A DNA stretch of 64,000 nt. It comes from Ptiloglossa arizonensis (lineage: Eukaryota; Arthropoda; Insecta; Hymenoptera; Colletidae). Position 1 is the stretch's first letter. Each line of letters begins with the position of its first letter. The position numbers were made by a program, and so were the translations under genes. The stretch is from the NCBI RefSeq assembly GCF_051014685.1, contig NW_027479465.1, forward strand, positions 54,142 through 118,141, in the 5' to 3' direction. Under the pieces are notes generated by a model that searched no databases, was not told where the DNA came from, and was given only the letters and a program-made list of their open reading frames with translations. Of the stretch, positions 24,001 to 36,443 are shown piece after piece.

Positions 24001-25829
24001 CATCTGAAAGTAGAAACTCGCCCGATTACAACGGTATGCGTATTTTTTCCCTAGGCCATTCTGGTTAAGCGTTTGGAGCAGCTGAATTGCGAAAAATTTG
24101 TTCTCTTCTCAACCATTTCTTAGCTTCAACTCCCATACCTCGCGAACGGATTGACCTAACCCAAAAATTCCTATTGCATTTGAAAGTAGAAACTCGCCCG
24201 ATTACAACGGTACGTATGTTTTTCCCCTAGGCCATTCTGGTTAAGCGATTGGAGCAGCAGAAGTGCGAAAAATTTGTTGTCTTGTCAAACATTTCTTAGC
24301 TTCAAAGTCCCATATCTCGCGAACGGGTTGACCTAACCCAAAAATTCCTATTGCATCTGAAAGTAGAAACTGTCCCAATTTCAACGGTATGTGTATTTTT
24401 TCCCTAGGCCATTCTGGTTAAGCTTTTGGAGCAGCAGAATTGCGAAAAATTTTTTGCCTTCTCAACCATTTCTTGGCTTCAAACTCCCATATCTCGCGAA
24501 TGGATTGACCTAACCCAAAAATTCCTGTTGCATCTGAAAGTAGAAGCTCGCGCGATTACAACGGTATGCATATTTTTCCCCTATGCCATTCTGGTTAAGC
24601 GATTGGAGCAGCAAAAGTGCGAAAAATTTGTTGTCTTGTCAAACATTTCTTAGCTTCAAAGCCCCATATCTCGCGAACGGATTGACCTAACCCAAAAATT
24701 CCTGTTGCATCTGAAAGTAGAAACTCGCCCGATTACAACGGTATGCGTATTTTTTCCCTAGGCCATTCCGGTTAAGCTTTTGGAGCAGCAAAATTGCGAA
24801 AAATTTTTTGCCTTCTCAACCATTTCTTGGTTTCAAACTCCCATATCTCGCGAACGGATTGACCTAACCCAAAAATTCCTGTTGCATCTGAAAGTAGAAA
24901 CTCGCCCGATTACAGCGGTATGTGTATTTTTTCCTTAGGCCACTCTGGTTAAGCGTTTGGAGCAGCAGAATTGCGAAAAATTGTTTGCCTTCTCAACCAT
25001 TTCTTGTCTTCAAACTCCCATATCTCGCGAACGGATTGACCTAACCAAAAAATTCCTGTTGCATCTGAAAGTAGAAACTCGCCCGATTACAACGGTATGT
25101 GTATTTTTTCCCTAGGCCATTCTGGTTAAGCGTTTGGAGCAGCAGAATGGCGAAAAATTTTTTGCCTTCTCAACCATTTCTTGGCTTCAAACTCCCATAT
25201 CTCGCGAACGGATTGACCTAACCCAAAAATTCCTGTTGCGTCTGACAGTAGAAACTCGCCCGGTTACAACGGTATATGTATTTTTTCCCTAGGCCATTCT
25301 GGTTAAGCGTTTGGAGCAGCGGAAGTGCGGAAAATTTGTTGTCTTCTCAACCATTTCTTAGCTTCAAACTCCCATATCTCGCGAACGGATTGACCTAACC
25401 CAAAAATTCCTATTTCATCTGAAAGTAGAAACTCGCCCGATTACAACGGTATGCGTATTTTTTCCCTAGGCCATTCTGGTTAAGCGTTTGGAGCAGCTGA
25501 ATTGCGAAAAATTTGTTCTCTTCTCAACCATTTCTTAGCTTCAACTCCCATACCTCGCGAACGGATTGACCTAACCCAAAAATTCCTATTGCATTTGAAA
25601 GTAGAAACTCGCCCGATTACAACGGTACGTATGTTTTTCCCCTAGGCCATTCTGGTTAAGCGATTGGAGCAGCAGAAGTGCGAAAAATTTGTTGTCTTGT
25701 CAAACATTTCTTAGCTTCAAAGTCCCATATCTCGCGAACGGGTTGACCTAACCCAAAAATTCCTATTGCATCTGAAAGTAGAAACTGTCCCAATTTCAAC
25801 GGTATGTGTATTTTTTCCCTAGGCCATTC
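21054..25829 (+). repeat. 27-monomer unit, copy 3 (4,776 bp)
   Basis: Tandem duplicate of the preceding block with the same order of all 27 monomers. Private differences include gcgaatgtagcag (about 21,771), gaaagaagaag (about 22,062) and a 1-bp loss (tttttcctagg, about 22,456). The length of 4,776 bp equals 27 x 177 minus three 1-bp losses. Shared rare bases such as cccaataattcc and cccctatgcc show the duplication is young relative to the divergence of monomers. Confidence 0.9.
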
Positions 25830-28800
25830 TGGTTAAGCTTTTGGAGCAGCAGAATTGCGAAAAATTGTTTGCCTTCTCAACCATTTCTTGTCTTCAAACT
25901 CCCATATCTCGCGAACGGATTGACTTATCCAAAAAATTCCTGTTGCATCTGAAAGTAGAAACTCGCCCGATTACAACGGTATGTGTATTTTTTCCCTAGG
26001 CCATTCTGGTTAAGCGTTTAGAGCAGCAGAATGGCGAAAAATTTTTTGCCTTCTCAACCATTTCTTGGCTTCAAACTCCCATATCTCGCGAACGGATTGA
26101 CCTAACCCAAAAATTCCTGTTGCGTCTGACAGTAGAAACTCGCCCGGTTACAACGGTATATGTATTTTTTCCCTAGGCCATTCTGGTTAAGCGTTTGGAG
26201 CAGCGGAATTGCGGAAAATTTGTTGTCTCCTCAACCATTTCTTAGCTTCAAACTCCCATATCTCGCGAACGGATTGACCTAACCCAAAAATTCCTATTGC
26301 ATCTGAAAGTAGAAACTCGCCCGATTACAACGGTATGCGTATTTTTTCCCTAGGCCATTCTGGTTAAGCGTTTGAAGCAGCAGAAGTGCGAAAAATTTTT
26401 TGCCTTCTCAACCATTTCTTGGCTTCAAACTCCCATATCTCGCGAATGGATTGACCTAACCCAAAAATTCCTGTTGCATCTGAAAGTAGAAGCTCGCGCG
26501 ATTACAACGGTATGCATATTTTTCCCCTAGGCCATTCTGGTTAAGCGATTGGAGCAGCAAAAGTGCGAAAAATTTGTTGTCTTGTCAAACATTTCTTAGC
26601 TTCAAAGTCCCATATCTCGCGAACGGATTGACCTAACCCAAAAATTCCTGTTGCATCTGAAAGTAGAAGCTCGCGCGATTACAACGGTATGCGTATTTTT
26701 TCCCTAGGCCATTCCGGTTAAGCTTTTGGAGCAGCAAAATTGCGAAAAATTTGTTGTCTTGTCAAACATTTCTTAGCTTCAAAGTCCCATATCTCGCGAA
26801 CGGATTGACCTAACCCAAAAATTCCTGTTGCATCTGAAAGTAGAAGCTCGCGCGATTACAACGGTATGCATATTTTTCCCCTAGGCCATTCTGGTTAAGC
26901 GATTGGAGCAGCAAAAGTGCGAAAAATTTGTTGTCTTGTCAAACATTTCTTAGCTTCAAAGTCCCATATCTCGCGAACGGATTGACCTAACCCAAAAATT
27001 CCTGTTGCATCTGAAAGTAGAAACTCGCCCGATTACAACGGTATGCGTATTTTTTCCCTAGGCCATTCCGGTTAAGCTTTTGGAGCAGCAAAATTGCGAA
27101 AAATTTTTTGCCTTCTCAACCATTTCTTGGTTTCAAACTCCCATATCTCGCGAACGGATTGACCTAACCCAAAAATTCCTGTTGCATCTGAAAGTAGAAA
27201 CTCGCCCGATTACAACGGTATGTGTATTTTTTCCCTAGGCCATTCTGGTTAAGCGTTTGGAGCAGCAGAATGGCGAAAAATTTTTTGCCTTCTCAACCAT
27301 TTCTTGGCTTCAAACTCCCATATCTCGCGAACGGATTGACCTAACCCAAAAATTCCTGTTGCGTCTGACAGTAGAAACTCGCCCGGTTACAACGGTATAT
27401 GTATTTTTTCCCTAGGCCATTCTGGTTAAGCGTTTGGAGCAGCGGAAGTGCGGAAAATTTGTTGTCTTCTCAACCATTTCTTAGCTTCAGACTCCCATAT
27501 CTCGCGAACGGATTGACCTAACCCAAAAATTCCTATTTCATCTGAAAGTAGAAACTCGCCCGATTACAACGGTATGCGTATTTTTTCCCTAGGCCATTCT
27601 GGTTAAGCGTTTGGAGCAGCTGAATTGCGAAAAATTTGTTCTCTTCTCAACCATTTCTTAGCTTCAACTCCCATACCTCGCGAACGGATTGACCTAACCC
27701 AAAAATTCCTATTGCATTTGAAAGTAGAAACTCGCCCGATTACAACGGTACGTATGTTTTTCCCCTAGGCCATTCTGGTTAAGCGATTGGAGCAGCAGAA
27801 GTGCGAAAAATTTGTTGTCTTGTCAAACATTTCTTAGCTTCAAAGTCCCATATCTCGCGAACGGATTGACCTAACCCAAAAATTCCTATTGCATCTGAAA
27901 GTAGAAACTGTCCCAATTTCAACGGTATGTGTATTTTTTCCCTAGGCCATTCTGGTTAAGCTTTTGGAGCAGCAGAATTGCGAAAAATTGTTTGCCTTCT
28001 CAACCATTTCTTGGCTTCAAACTCCCATATCTCGCGAACGGATTGACCTAACCCAAAAATTCCTGTTGCGTCTGACAGTAGAAACTCGCCCGGTTACAAC
28101 GGTATATGTATTTTTTCCCTAGGCCATTCTGGTTAAGCGTTTGGAGCAGCGGAAGTGCGGAAAATTTGTTGTCTCCTCAACCATTTCTTAGCTTCAAACT
28201 CCCATATCTCGCGAACGGATTGACCTAACCCAAAAATTCCTATCGCATCTGAAAGTAGAAACTCGCCCGATTACAACGGTATGCGTATTTTTTCCCTAGG
28301 CCATTCTGGTTAAGCGTTTGGAGCAGCGGAAGTGCGGAAAATTTGTTGTCTTCTCAACCATTTCTTAGCTTCAAACTCCCATATCTCGCGAACGGATTGA
28401 CCTAACCCAAAAATTCCTATTTCATCTGAAAGTAGAAACTCGCCCGATTACAACGGTATGCGTATTTTTTCCCTAGGCCATTCTGGTTAAGCGTTTGGAG
28501 CAGCTGAATTGCGAAAAATTTGTTCTCTTCTCAACCATTTCTTAGCTTCAACTCCCATACCTCGCGAACGGATTGACCTAACCCAAAAATTCCTATTGCA
28601 TTTGAAAGTAGAAACTCGCCCGATTACAACGGTACGTATGTTTTTCCCCTAGGCCATTCTGGTTAAGCGATTGGAGCAGCAGAAGTGCGAAAAATTTGTT
28701 GTCTTGTCAAACATTTCTTAGCTTCAAAGTCCCATATCTCGCGAACGGATTGACCTAACCCAAAAATTCCTATTGCATCTGAAAGTAGAAACTGTCCCAA

Positions 28801-30429
28801 TTTCAACGGTATGTGTATTTTTTCCCTAGGCCATTCTGGTTAAGCTTTTGGAGCAGCAGAATTGCGAAAAATTGTTTGCCTTCTCAACCATTTCTTGTCT
28901 TCAAACTCCCATATCTCGCGAACGGATTGACTTATCCAAAAAATTCCTGTTGCATCTGAAAGTAGAAACTCGCCCGATTACAACGGTATGTGTATTTTTT
29001 CCCTAGGCCATTCTGGTTAAGCGTTTAGAGCAGCAGAATGGCGAAAAATTTTTTGCCTTCTCAACCATTTCTTGGCTTCAAACTCCCATATCTCGCGAAC
29101 GGATTGACCTAACCCAAAAATTCCTGTTGCGTCTGACAGTAGAAACTCGCCCGGTTACAACGGTATATGTATTTTTTCCCTAGGCCATTCTGGTTAAGCG
29201 TTTGGAGCAGCGGAAGTGCGGAAAATTTGTTGTCTCCTCAACCATTTCTTAGCTTCAAACTCCCATATCTCGCGAACGGATTGACCTAACCCAAAAATTC
29301 CTATTGCATCTGAAAGTAGAAACTCGCCCGATTACAACGGTATGCGTATTTTTTCCCTAGGCCATTCTGGTTAAGCGTTTGAAGCAGCAGAAGTGCGAAA
29401 AATTTTTTGCCTTCTCAACCATTTCTTGGCTTCAAACTCCCATATCTCGCGAATGGATTGACCTAACCCAAAAATTCCTGTTGCATCTGAAAGTAGAAGC
29501 TCGCGCGATTACAACGGTATGCATATTTTTCCCCTAGGCCATTCTGGTTAAGCGATTGGAGCAGCAAAAGTGCGAAAAATTTGTTGTCTTGTCAAACATT
29601 TCTTAGCTTCAAAGTCCCATATCTCGCGAACGGATTGACCTAACCCAAAAATTCCTGTTGCATCTGAAAGTAGAAACTCGCCCGATTACAACGGTATGCG
29701 TATTTTTTCCCTAGGCCATTCCGGTTAAGCTTTTGGAGCAGCAAAATTGCGAAAAATTTTTTGCCTTCTCAACCATTTCTTGGTTTCAAACTCCCATATC
29801 TCGCGAACGGATTGACCTAACCCAAAAATTCCTGTTGCATCTGAAAGTAGAAACTCGCCCGATTACAGCGGTATGTGTATTTTTTCCTTAGGCCACTCTG
29901 GTTAAGCGTTTGGAGCAGCAGAATTGCGAAAAATTGTTTGCCTTCTCAACCATTTCTTGTCTTCAAACTCCCATATCTCGCGAACGGATTGACCTAACCA
30001 AAAAATTCCTGTTGCATCTGAAAGTAGAAACTCGCCCGATTACAACGGTATGTGTATTTTTTCCCTAGGCCATTCTGGTTAAGCGTTTGGAGCAGCAGAA
30101 TGGCGAAAAATTTTTTGCCTTCTCAACCATTTCTTGGCTTCAAACTCCCATATCTCGCGAACGGATTGACCTAACCCAAAAATTCCTGTTGCGTCTGACA
30201 GTAGAAACTCGCCCGGTTACAACGGTATATGTATTTTTTCCCTAGGCCATTCTGGTTAAGCGTTTGGAGCAGCGGAAGTGCGGAAAATTTGTTGTCTTCT
30301 CAACCATTTCTTAGCTTCAAACTCCCATATCTCGCGAACGGATTGACCTAACCCAAAAATTCCTATTTCATCTGAAAGTAGAAACTCGCCCGATTACAAC
30401 GGTATGCGTATTTTTTCCCTAGGCCATTC
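25830..30429 (+). repeat. Reshuffled HOR segment, 26 monomers
   Basis: Order by class: E A B' F G H/G G H A B C D E/A B' B C D E A B' F G H I A B. H/G at 26,715 and E/A at 27,953 are chimeric. Spacing between class C markers is 2,123, then 884, then 1,946 bp, so HOR length varies from 5 to 12 monomers here. All joints remain in register and no gene or foreign DNA is seen. Confidence 0.8.
26538..27068 (+). repeat. Local G - H/G - G expansion
   Basis: A class G unit (26,538), a chimera that starts as H and becomes G (26,715: cggttaagcttttgg then ttgtcttgtcaaac) and a second G (26,892). The simplest reading is a 354-bp duplication whose breakpoint lies in the A/T tract region of the chimera. 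Confidence 0.75.
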
Positions 30430-31667
30430 TGGTTAAGCGTTTGGAGCAGCTGAATTGCGAAAAATTTGTTCTCTTCTCAACCATTTCTTAGCTTCAACTC
30501 CCATACCTCGCGAACGGATTGACCTAACCCAAAAATTCCTATTGCATTTGAAAGTAGAAACTCGCCCGATTACAACGGTATGCGTATTTTTTCCCTAGGC
30601 CATTCCGGTTAAGCTTTTGGAGCAGCAAAATTGCGAAAAATTTTTTGCCTTCTCAACCATTTCTTGGTTTCAAACTCCCATATCTCGCGAACGGATTGAC
30701 TTATCCAAAAAATTCCTGTTGCATCTGAAAGTAGAAACTCGCCCGATTACAACGGTATGTGTATTTTTTCCCTAGGCCATTCTGGTTAAGCGTTTAGAGC
30801 AGCAGAATGGCGAAAAATTTTTTGCCTTCTCAACCATTTCTTGGCTTCAAACTCCCATATCTCGCGAACGGATTGACCTAACCCAAAAATTCCTGTTGCG
30901 TCTGACAGTAGAAACTCGCCCGGTTACAACGGTATATGTATTTTTTCCCTAGGCCATTCTGGTTAAGCGTTTGGAGCAGCGGAAGTGCGGAAAATTTGTT
31001 GCCTTCTCAACCATTTCTTGGCTTCAAACTCCCATATCTCGCGAATGGATTGACCTAACCCAAAAATTCCTGTTGCATCTGAAAGTAGAAGCTCGCGCGA
31101 TTACAACGGTATGCATATTTTTCCCCTAGGCCATTCTGGTTAAGCGATTGGAGCAGCAAAAGTGCGAAAAATTTGTTGTCTTGTCAAACATTTCTTAGCT
31201 TCAAAGTCCCATATCTCGCGAACGGATTGACCTAACCCAAAAATTCCTGTTGCATCTGAAAGTAGAAACTCGCCCGATTACAACGGTATGCGTATTTTTT
31301 CCCTAGGCCATTCCGGTTAAGCTTTTGGAGCAGCAAAATTGCGAAAAATTTTTTGCCTTCTCAACCATTTCTTGGTTTCAAACTCCCATATCTCGCGGAC
31401 GGATTGACCTAACCCAAAAATTCCTGTTGCATCTGAAAGTAGAAACTCGCCCGATTACAACGGTATGTGTATTTTTTCCCTAGGCCATTCTGGTTAAGCG
31501 TTTGGAGCAGCAGAATGGCGAAAAATTTTTTGCCTTCTCAACCATTTCTTGGCTTCAAACTCCCATATCTCGCGAACGGATTGACCTAACCCAAAAATTC
31601 CTGTTGCGTCTGACAGTAGAAACTCGCTCGGTTACAACGGTATATGTATTTTTTCCCTAGGCCATTC
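30430..31667 (+). repeat. Segment with chimeras C/G, H/E and B/F
   Basis: Order is C/G (30,430), H/E (30,606), A (30,783), B/F (30,960), G (31,137), H (31,314, private cgcggacgg), A (31,491, gctcggtt). The first three units recur at 33,791-34,320 with the same breakpoints. Confidence 0.8.
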
Positions 31668-33613
31668 TGGTTAAGCGTTTGGAGCAGCGGAAGTGCGAAA
31701 AATTGTTTGCCTTCTCAACCATTTCTTGTCTTCAAACTCCCATATCTCGCGAACGGATTGACCTAACCAAAAAATTCCTGTTGCATCTGAAAGTAGAAAC
31801 TCGCCCGATTACAACGGTATGTGTATTTTTTCCCTAGGCCATTCTGGTTAAGCGTTTGGAGCAGCAGAATGGCGAAAAATTTTTTGCCTTCTCAACCATT
31901 TCTTGGCTTCAAACTCCCATATCTCGCGAACGGATTGACCTAACCCAAAAATTCCTGTTGCGTCTGACAGTAGAAACTCGCCCGGTTACAACGGTATATG
32001 TATTTTTTCCCTAGGCCATTCTGGTTAAGCGTTTGGAGCAGCGGAAGTGCGGAAAATTTGTTGTCTTCTCAACCATTTCTTAGCTTCAAACTCCCATATC
32101 TCGCGAACGGATTGACCTAACCCAAAAATTCCTATTTCATCTGAAAGTAGAAACTCGCCCGATTACAACGGTATGCGTATTTTTTCCCTAGGCCATTCTG
32201 GTTAAGCGTTTGGAGCAGCTGAATTGCGAAAAATTTGTTCTCTTCTCAACCATTTCTTAGCTTCAACTCCCATACCTCGCGAACGGATTGACCTAACCCA
32301 AAAATTCCTATTGCATTTGAAAGTAGAAACTCGCCCGATTACAACGGTACGTATGTTTTTCCCCTAGGCCATTCTGGTTAAGCGATTGGAGCAGCAGAAG
32401 TGCGAAAAATTTGTTGTCTTGTCAAACATTTCTTAGCTTCAAAGTCCCATATCTCGCGAACGGATTGACCTAACCCAAAAATTCCTATTGCATCTGAAAG
32501 TAGAAACTGTCCCAATTTCAACGGTATGTGTATTTTTTCCCTAGGCCATTCTGGTTAAGCTTTTGGAGCAGCAGAATTGCGAAAAATTGTTTGCCTTCTC
32601 AACCATTTCTTGTCTTCAAACTCCCATATCTCGCGAACGGATTGACTTATCCAAAAAATTCCTGTTGCATCTGAAAGTAGAAACTCGCCCGATTACAACG
32701 GTATGTGTATTTTTTCCCTAGGCCATTCTGGTTAAGCGTTTAGAGCAGCAGAATGGCGAAAAATTTTTTGCCTTCTCAACCATTTCTTGGCTTCAAACTC
32801 CCATATCTCGCGAACGGATTGACCTAACCCAAAAATTCCTGTTGCGTCTGACAGTAGAAACTCGCCCGGTTACAACGGTATATGTATTTTTTCCCTAGGC
32901 CATTCTGGTTAAGCGTTTGGAGCAGCGGAAGTGCGGAAAATTTGTTGCCTTCTCAACCATTTCTTGGCTTCAAACTCCCATATCTCGCGAATGGATTGAC
33001 CTAACCCAAAAATTCCTGTTGCATCTGAAAGTAGAAGCTCGCGCGATTACAACGGTATGCATATTTTTCCCCTAGGCCATTCTGGTTAAGCGATTGGAGC
33101 AGCAAAAGTGCGAAAAATTTGTTGTCTTGTCAAACATTTCTTAGCTTCAAAGTCCCATATCTCGCGAACGGATTGACCTTACCCAAAAATTCCTGTTGCA
33201 TCTGAAAGTAGAAACTCGCCCGATTACAACGGTATGCGTATTTTTTCCCTAGGCCATTCCGGTTAAGCTTTTGGAGCAGCAAAATTGCGAAAAATTTTTT
33301 GCCTTCTCAACCATTTCTTGGTTTCAAACTCCCATATCTCGCGAACGGATTGACCTAACCCAAAAATTCCTGTTGCATCTGAAAGTAGAAACTCGCCCGA
33401 TTACAACGGTATGTGTATTTTTTCCCTAGGCCATTCTGGTTAAGCGTTTGGAGCAGCAGAATGGCGAAAAATTTTTTGCCTTCTCAACCATTTCTTGGCT
33501 TCAAACTCCCATATCTCGCGAACGGATTGACCTAACCCAAAAATTCCTGTTGCGTCTGACAGTAGAAACTCGCTCGGTTACAGCGGTATATGTATTTTTT
33601 CGCTAGGCCATTC
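31668..33613 (+). repeat. 11-monomer block, copy 1
   Basis: Order is B/I A B C D E A B/F G H A. It recurs at 34,321-36,266, offset 2,653 bp (15 monomers, allowing for class C). Shared rare marks include gctcggttacagcgg and ttttttcgctagg at the end of the block. Confidence 0.85.
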
Positions 33614-33790
33614 TGGTTAAGCGTTTGGAGCAGCGGAAGTGCGGAAAATTTGTTGTCTTCTCAACCATTTCTTAGCTTCAAACTCCCATATCTCGCGAAC
33701 GGATTGACCTAACCCAAAAATTCCTATTTCATCTGAAAGTAGAAACTCGCCCGATTACAACGGTATGCGTATTTTTTCCCTAGGCCATTC

Positions 33791-33966
33791 TGGTTAAGCG
33801 TTTGGAGCAGCTGAATTGCGAAAAATTTGTTCTCTTCTCAACCATTTCTTAGCTTCAACTCCCATACCTCGCGAACGGATTGACCTAACCCAAAAATTCC
33901 TATTGCATTTGAAAGTAGAAACTCGCCCGATTACAACGGTATGCGTATTTTTTCCCTAGGCCATTC
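33791..33966 (+). repeat. Chimeric monomer C/G
   Basis: First part is class C (gcagctgaattg, the missing a, tacctcg, gcatttgaaag). The tail is class G (ggtatgcgtatttttt, ccattc followed by cgg). The usual class C tail tacgtatgtttttcccc is absent. Also seen at 30,430. Confidence 0.82.
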
Positions 33967-34143
33967 CGGTTAAGCTTTTGGAGCAGCAAAATTGCGAAAA
34001 ATTTTTTGCCTTCTCAACCATTTCTTGGTTTCAAACTCCCATATCTCGCGAACGGATTGACTTATCCAAAAAATTCCTGTTGCATCTGAAAGTAGAAACT
34101 CGCCCGATTACAACGGTATGTGTATTTTTTCCCTAGGCCATTC
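33967..34143 (+). repeat. Chimeric monomer H/E
   Basis: First part is class H (cggttaagcttttgg, agcagcaaaattg, cttggtttcaaac); the second is class E (gacttatccaaaaaattcc). Also seen at 30,606 with the same switch point in the tcgcgaacgg core. Confidence 0.82.
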
Positions 34144-34320
34144 TGGTTAAGCGTTTAGAGCAGCAGAATGGCGAAAAATTTTTTGCCTTCTCAACCATTT
34201 CTTGGCTTCAAACTCCCATATCTCGCGAACGGATTGACCTAACCCAAAAATTCCTGTTGCGTCTGACAGTAGAAACTCGCTCGGTTACAACGGTATATGT
34301 ATTTTTTCCCTAGGCCATTC

Positions 34321-36266
34321 TGGTTAAGCGTTTGGAGCAGCGGAAGTGCGAAAAATTGTTTGCCTTCTCAACCATTTCTTGTCTTCAAACTCCCATATCT
34401 CGCGAACGGATTGACCTAACCAAAAAATTCCTGTTGCATCTGAAAGTAGAAACTCGCCCGATTACAACGGTATGTGTATTTTTTCCCTAGGCCATTCTGG
34501 TTAAGCGTTTGGAGCAGCAGAATGGCGAAAAATTTTTTGCCTTCTCAACCATTTCTTGGCTTCAAACTCCCATATCTCGCGAACGGATTGACCTAACCCA
34601 AAAATTCCTGTTGCGTCTGACAGTAGAAACTCGCCCGGTTACAACGGTATATGTATTTTTTCCCTAGGCCATTCTGGTTAAGCGTTTGGAGCAGCGGAAG
34701 TGCGGAAAATTTGTTGTCTTCTCAACCATTTCTTAGCTTCAAACTCCCATATCTCGCGAACGGATTGACCTAACCCAAAAATTCCTATTTCATCTGAAAG
34801 TAGAAACTCGCCCGATTACAACGGTATGCGTATTTTTTCCCTAGGCCATTCTGGTTAAGCGTTTGGAGCAGCTGAATTGCGAAAAATTTGTTCTCTTCTC
34901 AACCATTTCTTAGCTTCAACTCCCATACCTCGCGAACGGATTGACCTAACCCAAAAATTCCTATTGCATTTGAAAGTAGAAACTCGCCCGATTACAACGG
35001 TACGTATGTTTTTCCCCTAGGCCATTCTGGTTAAGCGATTGGAGCAGCAGAAGTGCGAAGAATTTGTTGTCTTGTCAAACATTTCTTAGCTTCAAAGTCC
35101 CATATCTCGCGAACGGATTGACCTAACCCAAAAATTCCTATTGCATCTGAAAGTAGAAACTGTCCCAATTTCAACGGTATGTGTATTTTTTCCCTAGGCC
35201 ATTCTGGTTAAGCTTTTGGAGCAGCAGAATTGCGAAAAATTGTTTGCCTTCTCAACCATTTCTTGTCTTCAAACTCCCATATCTCGCGAACGGATTGACT
35301 TATCCAAAAAATTCCTGTTGCATCTGAAAGTAGAAACTCGCCCGATTACAACGGTATGTGTATTTTTTCCCTAGGCCATTCTGGTTAAGCGTTTAGAGCA
35401 GCAGAATGGCGAAAAATTTTTTGCCTTCTCAACCATTTCTTGGCTTCAAACTCCCATATCTCGCGAACGGATTGACCTAACCCAAAAATTCCTGTTGCGT
35501 CTGACAGTAGAAACTCGCCCGGTTACAACGGTATATGTATTTTTTCCCTAGGCCATTCTGGTTAAGCGTTTGGAGCAGCGGAAGTGCGGAAAATTTGTTG
35601 CCTTCTCAACCATTTCTTGGCTTCAAACTCCCATATCTCGCGAATGGATTGACCTAACCCAAAAATTCCTGTTGCATCTGAAAGTAGAAGCTCGCGCGAT
35701 TACAACGGTATGCATATTTTTCCCCTAGGCCATTCTGGTTAAGCGATTGGAGCAGCAAAAGTGCGAAAAATTTGTTGTCTTGTCAAACATTTCTTAGCTT
35801 CAAAGTCCCATATCTCGCGAACGGATTGACCTAACCCAAAAATTCCTGTTGCATCTGAAAGTAGAAACTCGCCCGATTACAACGGTATGCGTATTTTTTC
35901 CCTAGGCCATTCCGGTTAAGCTTTTGGAGCAGCAAAATTGCGAAAAATTTTTTGCCTTCTCAACCATTTCTTGGTTTCAAACTCCCATATCTCGCGAACG
36001 GATTGACCTAACCCAAAAATTCCTGTTGCATCTGAAAGTAGAAACTCGCCCGATTACAACGGTATGTGTATTTTTTCCCTAGGCCATTCTGGTTAAGCGT
36101 TTGGAGCAGCAGAATGGCGAAAAATTTTTTGCCTTCTCAACCATTTCTTGGCTTCAAACTCCCATATCTCGCGAACGGATTGCCCTAACCCAAAAATTCC
36201 TGTTGCGTCTGACAGTAGAAACTCGCTCGGTTACAGCGGTATATGTATTTTTTCGCTAGGCCATTC
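34321..36266 (+). repeat. 11-monomer block, copy 2
   Basis: Same order and chimeras as 31,668-33,613. Its last four units also form the start of the first 20-monomer unit at 35,559. Private changes include gcgaagaattt (about 35,056) and attgccctaac (about 36,180). Confidence 0.85.
35559..35735 (+). repeat. Chimeric monomer B/F
   Basis: Starts as class B (gcggaagtgcggaaaattt) and switches at ttgttgcc to class F (cttggcttcaaac, gaatggattg, gaagctcgcgcg). The identical switch occurs at 30,960, 32,906, 39,099 and 42,638, so it arose once and was then spread by block duplication. Confidence 0.88.
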
Positions 36267-36443
36267 TGGTTAAGCGTTTGGAGCAGCGGAAGTGCGAAAA
36301 ATTGTTTGCCTTCTCAACCATTTCTTGTCTTCAAACTCCCATATCTCGCGAACGGATTGACCTAACCAAGAAATTCCTGTTGCATCTGAAAGTAGAAACT
36401 CGCCCGATTACAACGGTATGTGTATTTTTTCCCTAGGCCATTC
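36267..36443 (+). repeat. Chimeric monomer B/I
   Basis: Starts as class B (gcggaagtgcg) and becomes class I (aattgtttgcc, cttgtcttcaaac, gacctaacca). Also at 31,668, 34,321, 39,807 and 43,346. From 36,267 on, copies have aaccaagaaattcc. Confidence 0.85.

Larger units (their letters stand above)
33614..34320 (+). repeat. Four-monomer spacer B, C/G, H/E, A
   Basis: It separates the two 11-monomer blocks. Units C/G and H/E carry the same breakpoints as those at 30,430 and 30,606. Confidence 0.8.
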
